5,348 nucleotides of DNA from Prevotellaceae bacterium (GTDB lineage Bacteria; Bacteroidota; Bacteroidia; Bacteroidales; UBA932), in assembly GCA_031259805.1 (NCBI GenBank), contig JAIRKX010000078.1:1-5348 (forward strand). The letters are read 5' to 3'. The notes under the pieces are model-generated. The model was given only the letters and a program-made list of their open reading frames with translations, was not told the DNA's origin and made no database searches. Position numbers and translations under genes: made by a program. Positions 1 to 5,348 of this stretch are shown in pieces (positions within the stretch are counted from its first letter, which is position 1; every line of letters begins with the position of its first letter).

Positions 1-19
1 CACAGCACAGCACAGCACA
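1..19. repeat. CACAG pentanucleotide microsatellite, cut by window edge
   Basis: Three exact CACAG copies are followed by CACA and then a T. The run touches the left edge, so its true length is unknown. It lies directly before the 42-bp array. A 5-bp period is not a multiple of three, so a gain or loss of one unit would change the reading frame of any gene crossing it. Whether a gene crosses it cannot be judged here. Confidence 0.6.
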
Positions 20-273
20 TAAAAAGTGTATTTCCTGCATCGCAGGAAACCTCCCCGACAACAAAAAGTACGTTCCCTGCATTGCAGGAAACTTTCCCGA
101 CGATAAAAAGTACGTTCCCTGCATTGCAGGAAACCTTCCCGACGACGAAAAGTACGTTCCCTGCATTGCAGGAAACCTACCCGACGATAAAAAGTACGTT
201 CCCTGCATCGCAGGAAACCTTCCCGACGATAAAAAGCGCGTTTCGTCGCTATATTAATTATCCCGAGTTATAA
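1..273 (+). CDS. possible 3' end of a gene for a 14-residue-repeat protein (doubtful)
   Basis: Frame 1 is open from the left edge to TAA at 271-273, about 90 codons. It reads through the array as a 14-residue repeat of the type KSTFPALQETFPTI, then ends with KSAFRRYINYPEL. The repeat splits into two related heptads, TFPALQE and TFPTIKS. There is no in-frame ATG or GTG in the window. The only standard start codons are TTGs inside the repeats (82, 124, 166), with no ribosome binding site before them, so a real gene would have to begin upstream. The coding evidence is weak: a 42-bp unit without stops stays open by construction, the consensus unit lacks stops in five of six frames, and most differences between units change the amino acid. 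No signal peptide, membrane segment or known domain is seen. It may equally be non-coding repeat DNA. Confidence 0.25.
   Translation, partial: HSTAQHIKSVFPASQETSPTTKSTFPALQETFPTIKSTFPALQETFPTTKSTFPALQETYPTIKSTFPASQETFPTIKSAFRRYINYPEL
22..246. repeat. 42-bp tandem repeat array with a palindrome in every unit
   Basis: Five full units lie at 22-63, 64-105, 106-147, 148-189 and 190-231. A sixth starts at 232 (AAAAGCGCGTTT) and loses similarity by about 246. Units 2-5 differ from each other at only a few bases, and unit 1 is the most diverged. Each unit holds a 21-bp near-palindrome (30-50, 72-92, 114-134, 156-176, 198-218). Its arms are GTTCCCTGC and GCAGGAAAC around a 3-base ATT or ATC centre, with one C-A mismatch; in unit 1 that position is a T-A pair. 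About 21 bp of linker (CTTCCCGACGATAAAAAGTAC type) separates the palindromes. The 42-bp period is 14 codons and also about four turns of B-DNA. There are no unique spacers. It could be an array of protein-binding sites, a chain of RNA hairpins, or repeat-protein coding DNA; the sequence does not decide. Confidence 0.93.
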
Positions 274-390
274 ATCAATAAAACCAGTATGAGTATGACA
301 TAAAACCAAATCTACCCCTCCCATTTCAATGGACCGCCCTTAGAGGCAAATTAGTAAAAAAATCAACAGTAAAAATTAATTAATGTATTT
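274..390 (+). promoter_or_regulatory. A/T-rich leader of the susCD operon, no clear promoter motif
   Basis: This 117-bp stretch must carry the operon's 5' leader, and its promoter unless transcription comes from upstream. No good match to the Bacteroides -7 element (TAnnTTTG) with a -33 TTTG is seen on the + strand. The last 35 bases are very A/T-rich and include the self-complementary ATTAATTAAT at 375-384. An unstructured A/T-rich leader without a Shine-Dalgarno site is the usual translation start context in this phylum. No riboswitch or strong terminator was recognised. The regulatory role rests on position only. Confidence 0.35.
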
Positions 391-3300
391 ATGAATTATT
401 TTAAAATTAAAGTAAACTTTCTTGTTCTACTATTTTTATTTATTCTACCGGTAGTTTCTCATGCGCAAACAACTATCACAGGAACCATTACCGATAAAAA
501 CGGTTCGCCGTTGACCGGTGCGAGTGTGGTTGTGCAAGGGACTACAAAGGTTACCATGGCAGATATTGACGGCAAATTCAGCCTGACCGGCATGGAGCCG
601 GGGCAGGTGGTGCTCATATCCTTTGTGGGATATATTACGAAAGTGGTAACGATTAGCAGCGAGACTACATACAATGTAGTATTGGATGAAGAAGCGGCGA
701 CACTCGACGAAGTGGTCGTTACGGCTCTCGGTATTAAACGGGCGGAAAAGGCGCTAAGTTATAATGTGCAAAAACTCAATAACGAAGCGCTAACTACCGT
801 AAAGGATGCCAGTTTTATGAATGCGCTGGCCGGTAAAGTGGCCGGTGTAAACATCAGCAGCAGTTCGGCAGGGCCAGGCTCGTCCGTGAAAATTGTGATG
901 CGCGGCTTGAAGTCTATCCAAAAGGATAATAATGCGATGTATGTGATTGACGGTATCCCGATGTTCAACACCAGCTTCGGCTCCGGTGGCGATAATCATC
1001 CGTATACCGACTATGTAGGGAGCGATGCGGCTGCCGACCTTAATGCGGAAGATATCGAAAGTATCACCGTGCTCACCGGCCCTTCGGCAGCGGCGCTGTA
1101 CGGCAGCGAAGCCGCTAACGGCGTGGTGCTGATTACTACCAAAAAAGGACTTGCCGGACGGACGGTCGTAACGGCTTCTAATAGCACGACCTTCTCTTCG
1201 CCCTTTGTGATGCCCGAATTTCAAAATAAATACGGCAACATCATCGGCGAAACCGGCAGCTGGGGCGCTCCGCAGAGTCTGTACAGCTACGACCCGAGCA
1301 AGTTCTTCAACACCGGAACGACCGTGGTTAATGCCGTTACCCTGTCGACCGGAACGGAAAAAAGCCAGTCGTACCTGTCGTTTGCCGGCACAAATGCCTG
1401 CGGTATTCTGCCGACCAATGAGTATGACCGCTACAACTTTTCGTATCGCAACACCACCTCGTTCCTGAACGATAAATTGGTGTTGGATGTAAGCGCCGGT
1501 TATGTATTGCAAACGGACAAGAACATGGTCGCCGACGGTTTATATCATAACCCGCTGCCGGCTGTGTACCTGTTCCCGCGCGGCGAAAACTTCGACGAAG
1601 TCCGCACCTATGAACGTTACGATGAGTTGCTGGAAACAACGACCCAATACTGGCCTTACGGCGCTGGCGGGCTTGAGTTGCAAAATCCGTATTGGACGCA
1701 GTACAAAATGACGCACGAAACCAATAAAAAGCGCTATATGCTTTCGGCCGGTCTGCAATATAATGTAACCGACTGGCTGAACGTCGTTGGACGCGCAAAG
1801 GTCGACAATGCCAATTTTGTAATAACCGACAAGCGGTACGCCGGTACGCTGCCTACTCTGGCCGGGCCAAACGGGTTCTTCTCTAAAAACAACAGGATGG
1901 AAACCCAAACCTATGCCGACATTATCGCCAATATCAATAAAGATTTTGCCGATTTTAACGTGAACGCCAACATCGGCGCGTCGATAAAAGACTTGCGAAT
2001 GGACAGCGAAAAACAGGTGGGAAATTTGAACTACATCAACCTGTTTACGACGGAAAATATGATACGTCCCTCAGGGTATAAAGACGATGCCGACGGGTAT
2101 ATCGAACAAACACAGTCGATTTTTGCCAACGTCGAAGTAGGCTATAGAAGCATGTTGTACTTAACCGTTACCGGACGTAACGACTGGGATTCGGCGCTGG
2201 CCTTTTCCAAAAACACATCGTTCTTCTATCCATCGGTCGGGCTGTCGGGGGTTATCAACGAAATGTTTAAACTGCCCGAACTGATCTCTTTCCTGAAAGT
2301 GCGCGCGTCGTACAGTTCGGTCGGTACCTCGTTCGGTCGGTATATGACGCAGTTCTTCTATACCTACAATGAACAGACCAACTCGTATGATGCCCCGAAG
2401 ATCTATCCCTCGTATGACCTGAAACCCGAATTAACCAATTCGTGGGAGGTGGGATTGAACGTGCGCCTCTTTAAAGGTATGGTCAACATGGATGCGACCT
2501 GGTATCATTCCAATACCCTAAACCAAACGTTTAAGGCGTCTCTCTCGGCAGGTTCGGGCTACGAGTCCGTATATGTACAGTCGGGCGACGTGCGGAATAT
2601 GGGGCTTGAGTTGGCGCTTGGGTTCAATAATACGTGGGGCGACTTCGGGTGGGCTTCCAATGTAACCTTTACATGGAACGACAACCGCATAAACCGACTG
2701 GCCAATGACATCCTCAGCCCGATAGACGGAACGCCTGTCGAAATGCCGACCACTATGGAAAAGGCACGACTGGGCGATACCGGCGGGCCGCTGATCATGC
2801 TCTCCGAAGGCGGTACAATGGGCGACCTGTACATCGACCGGGCGCTCAAACGCGACGAATACGGGAACATCTATATCAATGCGGTAAACGGATTGCCCCA
2901 GATGGAAATCATCGAGGCTAAGAAAATCGGTACGACGCTGGCAAAATCTACGATGGGATGGCAAAATACCTTCTCATGGAACGGGATTGACCTAAATGTA
3001 CTGATTAGCGCGCGGTTTGGCGGCTATGTCGTATCGGCTACGCAGGCTATCCTCGATCGCTACGGCGTATCGGCCAATAGTGTGAAAGTACGCGAAGAGG
3101 GCGTCAGTAGCAACGGCGTTGCCATCGACCCCAAAGGCTGGTTCGGAGTCATTGCACAGGGAACGGGCATGGGCGCTCATTATGTATACGATGCCACCAA
3201 CATCCGCCTGCAGGAAGTCAGCCTTGGCTATACCATCCCACGCAAGTGGCTGGGCGATGTGGCGAACGTTACAGTCAGCCTTGTCGGTCGCAATCTTTTG

Positions 3301-3432
3301 ATGCTTTACAGCAAAGCGCCATTCGATCCCGAACTGTCCGCATCAACCACCGAAACCTATTACACCGGCGTGGATTATTTCATGTTACCCAGTCTGCGCA
3401 ATATCGGTTTTACTATTAAACTACAATTCTAA
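391..3432 (+). CDS. SusC/RagA family TonB-dependent outer-membrane glycan transporter
   Basis: This 1013-residue protein is a TonB-dependent beta-barrel that, in this family, imports oligosaccharides across the outer membrane together with a SusD lid. Residues 1-25 are a signal peptide (Lys5/Lys7, hydrophobic core, SHA before Gln26). Residues ~28-99 are a CarboxypepD_reg-like domain (ITGTITDKNGSPLTGASV, with DGKF and SFVGY). The SusC signature and likely TonB box DEVVVTALGIKR is at 106-117. The plug domain follows (~118-255), with VIDGIP at 185-190 and ALYGSEAANGVVLITTKKG at 235-253. The rest is the barrel, carrying the subfamily motif YLFPRGE and ending LPSLRNIGFTIKLQF with the terminal Phe of a BAM signal. 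Length is normal for the family. There is no STN domain, so an ECF sigma/anti-sigma relay is unlikely. Cys337 is the only cysteine noticed. The ATG at 391 is chosen because it starts a good signal peptide; the ATG at 383 soon hits a stop. The substrate cannot be read from this gene alone. Confidence 0.97.
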   Translation: MNYFKIKVNFLVLLFLFILPVVSHAQTTITGTITDKNGSPLTGASVVVQGTTKVTMADIDGKFSLTGMEPGQVVLISFVGYITKVVTISSETTYNVVLDEEAATLDEVVVTALGIKRAEKALSYNVQKLNNEALTTVKDASFMNALAGKVAGVNISSSSAGPGSSVKIVMRGLKSIQKDNNAMYVIDGIPMFNTSFGSGGDNHPYTDYVGSDAAADLNAEDIESITVLTGPSAAALYGSEAANGVVLITTKKGLAGRTVVTASNSTTFSSPFVMPEFQNKYGNIIGETGSWGAPQSLYSYDPSKFFNTGTTVVNAVTLSTGTEKSQSYLSFAGTNACGILPTNEYDRYNFSYRNTTSFLNDKLVLDVSAGYVLQTDKNMVADGLYHNPLPAVYLFPRGENFDEVRTYERYDELLETTTQYWPYGAGGLELQNPYWTQYKMTHETNKKRYMLSAGLQYNVTDWLNVVGRAKVDNANFVITDKRYAGTLPTLAGPNGFFSKNNRMETQTYADIIANINKDFADFNVNANIGASIKDLRMDSEKQVGNLNYINLFTTENMIRPSGYKDDADGYIEQTQSIFANVEVGYRSMLYLTVTGRNDWDSALAFSKNTSFFYPSVGLSGVINEMFKLPELISFLKVRASYSSVGTSFGRYMTQFFYTYNEQTNSYDAPKIYPSYDLKPELTNSWEVGLNVRLFKGMVNMDATWYHSNTLNQTFKASLSAGSGYESVYVQSGDVRNMGLELALGFNNTWGDFGWASNVTFTWNDNRINRLANDILSPIDGTPVEMPTTMEKARLGDTGGPLIMLSEGGTMGDLYIDRALKRDEYGNIYINAVNGLPQMEIIEAKKIGTTLAKSTMGWQNTFSWNGIDLNVLISARFGGYVVSATQAILDRYGVSANSVKVREEGVSSNGVAIDPKGWFGVIAQGTGMGAHYVYDATNIRLQEVSLGYTIPRKWLGDVANVTVSLVGRNLLMLYSKAPFDPELSASTTETYYTGVDYFMLPSLRNIGFTIKLQF

Positions 3433-5004
3433 ATGAGGAAGATGATTATGAAACAATATAATTTTATGACTTTACAGTGGACATGCATAGCCATCGTCCT
3501 GCTGCTATTCGTAGCCTGTACGGGGGCGTTTGAAGATTACAACAGCCATCCCTACAACCCGCGATCGAAGGATTTGACGCCATCGGCGACGGTGGGCGGA
3601 CTATTTGAAAAAATGATGTACCAGATGCACCATCATCAGGAAAACGATAGCCAAATGGTCGACCAAATGGTGGGTGACCAGTATGGCGGCTACTTCGTTA
3701 CGCCGACAATATGGGGCGGGAACAATTTCTCGACCTACAACCAGGCCGACAACTGGAACGAAATTCCGTTTACCACGCCTTTCCCGTACCTGTATTCGAA
3801 CTGGCTGGCCATTGCAGAAATCAGCGAAGGAAGAGGATATATTTACGCATGGGCGAATATCATTCGCGTGGCGGCCATGGTGCGCGTTACCGACACCTAC
3901 GGCCCGATGCCCTATTCCCAAGTGGGTGGAGGGAAACTTAGCGTCGCTTACGATTCCGAAGAGGAGGCATACAAAAACATGATCGCCGACCTGACGAACA
4001 GCGTGAGTGTGCTCGAAGCGTTTTGGGCAAGCAATAGTGGCGCCACGCTGCCCATTGCCCAATACGATATTGTCTATCACGGCAACTTCGGCCAGTGGGT
4101 GAAATTTGCCAACTCCTTAAAGCTGCGACTGGCAATACGAATAAGCAATGTAGCGCCGGAGTATGCCAAAGAAGTCGCCGAGGAAGCCGTTGCCTCCGGC
4201 GTATTGACCAGCAATAGCGACAATGCCCTGCTGCCGGCTACGGATAATCCCTATCGAAAAGCAGCCGCCGACTGGGGCGACCTGCGTTTCGGCGCTGACA
4301 TCGCCTCCTACATGACCGGCTATTCCGACCCGCGGTTGCCCTTTTATGCGACAACTGCTTCCGGCGGCGGATACCGCGGCGTGCGCATGGGCGTCAATAC
4401 AACGGAGGAAAGCAAAACGGAATACGCCGGCTTTTCGCAACCCAACTTCACCTATACCTCACCGATGCTGGTGATGAATGCCGCCGAAGTAGCCTTCCTG
4501 AAAGCCGAAGGCGCACTGCGGGGGTGGAATATGGGTGGTACGGAGCAGGCGTTGTACGAACAGGGCGTAACCCTGTCGATGTCGCAGTATGGTATTACCG
4601 GAACGGCGGTTACAACCTACCTCAACAGTACTGCACAACCGGCAGCATATACCGGCCTGACCACCGAAACCAATCATGCCGCCATGAGTACGATTACCGT
4701 TAAATGGGACAATGCCGCATCGAACGAGCAAAAACTCGAACGCATTATCACCCAAAAATGGATTGCGAATTATACGCTTGGCTTCGAAGCATGGAGCGAA
4801 TACCGCCGGACGGGATACCCGAAGCTGTTCCCGACGGTCAGCAATTTGAGCGGCGGCGCGGTAGACAGCGACCGGGGCGCGCGCCGGCTACGTTTCCCGA
4901 TTTCGGAATATAACCGCAACTCGACCAATGTACAGGCAGCCGTCCAAATGATTGGCGGGCAAGATTTGCCTTCGGTCGATTTATGGTGGGCAAAAAAGAA
5001 TTAA
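3433..5004 (+). CDS. SusD/RagB family nutrient-binding outer-membrane lipoprotein
   Basis: This 523-residue lipoprotein is expected to sit as a hinged lid on the SusC barrel and bind glycan outside the cell. It has a signal peptide with a hydrophobic stretch at 17-28 and a lipobox FVAC with lipidated Cys29. Acidic Glu34/Asp35 follow soon after, compatible with Bacteroidota surface export. Family motifs are FEDYNSHPYNP just after the anchor, MVDQMVGDQYGGYF (~75-88), the helical segment D212-IVYHG then W222-VKFANSLKLRLAIRIS, QKWIANYTLGFEAWSEYRRTGYP (441-463), DRGARRLRFPISEYNRN (480-496) and a C-terminal LWWAKKN. These fit the SusD-like subfamily that travels with SusC proteins of this type. The gene begins on the base after the susC stop, implying co-transcription and coupled translation. 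Starts at 3433, 3442 and 3448 are all possible; 3448 (MKQYNF) has the best-placed ribosome binding site. A Met/His-rich patch lies at 61-79. Confidence 0.96.
   Translation: MRKMIMKQYNFMTLQWTCIAIVLLLFVACTGAFEDYNSHPYNPRSKDLTPSATVGGLFEKMMYQMHHHQENDSQMVDQMVGDQYGGYFVTPTIWGGNNFSTYNQADNWNEIPFTTPFPYLYSNWLAIAEISEGRGYIYAWANIIRVAAMVRVTDTYGPMPYSQVGGGKLSVAYDSEEEAYKNMIADLTNSVSVLEAFWASNSGATLPIAQYDIVYHGNFGQWVKFANSLKLRLAIRISNVAPEYAKEVAEEAVASGVLTSNSDNALLPATDNPYRKAAADWGDLRFGADIASYMTGYSDPRLPFYATTASGGGYRGVRMGVNTTEESKTEYAGFSQPNFTYTSPMLVMNAAEVAFLKAEGALRGWNMGGTEQALYEQGVTLSMSQYGITGTAVTTYLNSTAQPAAYTGLTTETNHAAMSTITVKWDNAASNEQKLERIITQKWIANYTLGFEAWSEYRRTGYPKLFPTVSNLSGGAVDSDRGARRLRFPISEYNRNSTNVQAAVQMIGGQDLPSVDLWWAKKN
3435..3441 (+). 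promoter_or_regulatory. possible Shine-Dalgarno site supporting a susD start at 3448
   Basis: GAGGAAG lies six bases before the ATG at 3448. It falls inside the coding sequence if translation begins at 3433. The shorter protein keeps a normal lipoprotein signal peptide, with a short polar N-region, the hydrophobic core and Cys24 in that numbering. Shine-Dalgarno sites are rarely used in this phylum, so the match may be chance. The longer start at 3433, directly after the susC stop, remains credible through termination-reinitiation. Confidence 0.4.
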
Positions 5005-5028
5005 ACAACGATTTAAATTATTTTGAAT

Positions 5029-5348
5029 ATGAAAAAAAGTATACTACACATGGCTATGATAGCCATCATTTGTACCGCTTTTATAGCGGGATGTACGGAA
5101 ATAGAGCCGATCGAACTCCCCGAAACAGCCACCATAGGGCCTCCGGGGCAACCCGACCCGCCGCCGCCCCCACCCCCGCCGCCTTACGACCCGATTACAG
5201 ACCCCGCCAATGTGGCGCTCCGCGAATGGAAAGCCACCCCGGATCTGCCGCAGGTATTCGTCTGGTTCGACAACTGGGCCGGCGGAACAGCAGGCCAATA
5301 CAGTCTTTCGGGATTGCCCGACTCGGTTACCATTGCCTCCAACTGGGG
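5029..5348 (+). CDS. N-terminal part of a lipoprotein with a GH18-like domain (runs off the right edge)
   Basis: The window holds 106 complete codons from an ATG 24 bp after the susD stop, on the same strand. MKKSILHMAMIAIICTAFIAGC is a lipoprotein signal peptide with lipobox FIAGC and lipidated Cys22. Glu24, Glu26 and Glu29 follow, consistent with surface export. Next is a low-complexity linker with nine prolines in a row (44-52), then a folded domain from about residue 60. The segments QVFVWFDNWAGG (75-86) and LSGLPDSVTIASNWG (93-107) resemble strands 1 and 2 of the GH18 barrel in Bacteroidota endo-beta-N-acetylglucosaminidase-type lipoproteins, where a GWFGNW-like strand is followed by LPDSVDxVSLWG. 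This is family recall, not a search. The position after susCD fits such a surface enzyme. The DxxDxDxE catalytic motif is beyond the edge, so the protein could instead be an inactive GH18-fold glycan-binding protein. The lipoprotein call is firm; the GH18 call is moderate. Confidence 0.85.
   Translation, partial: MKKSILHMAMIAIICTAFIAGCTEIEPIELPETATIGPPGQPDPPPPPPPPPYDPITDPANVALREWKATPDLPQVFVWFDNWAGGTAGQYSLSGLPDSVTIASNW

Noticed and set aside
22..246. CRISPR array
   Set aside because: The units are contiguous and nearly identical over the full 42 bp. There are no unique spacers between repeats.
286..297. Direct repeat AGTATG AGTATG in the leader
   Set aside because: It is only two copies of a hexamer, with no symmetry or spacing typical of an operator, and could easily be chance.
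307..314. Reverse-strand TAGATTTG matching the Bacteroides -7 element TAnnTTTG, which would point transcription into the repeat array
   Set aside because: There is no TTTG element at the expected ~20-bp spacing. The nearest reverse-strand TTTG (forward CAAA at 347-350) is about 32 bp away. A single 8-bp match in A/T-rich DNA is weak.
790..1512. Long antisense open frame (240 codons) inside susC, and several shorter antisense frames
   Set aside because: It lies opposite a strongly supported SusC coding region, has no recognisable domain, and its composition is that expected from reading complementary codons. The same holds for the frames at 1337-1798, 1540-1908 and 2518-2964.
3601..4440. Antisense open frames opposite susD
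   Set aside because: The SusD frame is intact with family motifs along its whole length. The antisense frames show no domain and no start context.
5005..5028. Terminator or promoter between susD and the third gene
   Set aside because: The 24-bp gap is A/T-rich with no hairpin or T-run and is too short for an independent promoter, so co-transcription is the simpler reading.
5044..5298. Antisense open frame opposite the third lipoprotein
   Set aside because: The forward frame has a clear lipoprotein signal peptide and a GH18-like start, while the antisense product has no recognisable feature.

Overview
The window looks like chromosomal DNA from a Bacteroidota bacterium, most likely of the order Bacteroidales. 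The evidence is a tandem SusC/RagA-type TonB-dependent transporter gene and SusD/RagB-type lipoprotein gene, followed directly by a third lipoprotein gene. Gene starts are A/T-rich and mostly lack Shine-Dalgarno sites, while the coding DNA is moderately G+C-rich. Genus cannot be fixed from the sequence.

Layout: (1) Bases 1-246 are repetitive. A CACAG pentanucleotide run at the left edge leads into five 42-bp tandem units plus a degenerate sixth. Each unit contains a 21-bp near-palindrome. The + frame 1 is open from the window edge to a stop at 271-273, so this could be the 3' end of a gene for a repeat protein, but the coding evidence is weak. (2) Bases 274-390 are a short A/T-rich leader with no recognisable promoter. 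(3) Bases 391-3432 encode a complete 1013-residue SusC-like outer-membrane transporter. (4) Bases 3433-5004 encode a complete 523-residue SusD-like surface lipoprotein, starting on the base after the susC stop codon. (5) Bases 5029-5348 hold the first ~106 codons of a lipoprotein with a nine-proline linker. The domain after it begins like the Bacteroidota glycoside hydrolase family 18 (GH18) endo-beta-N-acetylglucosaminidase-type proteins. The gene runs off the right edge.

Together, genes 3-5 look like the start of a polysaccharide/glycan utilisation locus (PUL). The lipoprotein enzyme or binding protein and the SusD lid would capture or cut glycan at the cell surface, and the SusC channel would import oligosaccharide into the periplasm using TonB energy. 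If the GH18 reading holds, the substrate would be a GlcNAc-containing glycan, for example an N-glycan core, but the catalytic motif lies outside the window. SusC has no N-terminal STN domain, so direct signalling to an anti-sigma factor is not expected, and no regulator is in view.

The SusCD part is ordinary for the phylum. The least explained part is the palindromic 42-bp array just upstream of the operon.
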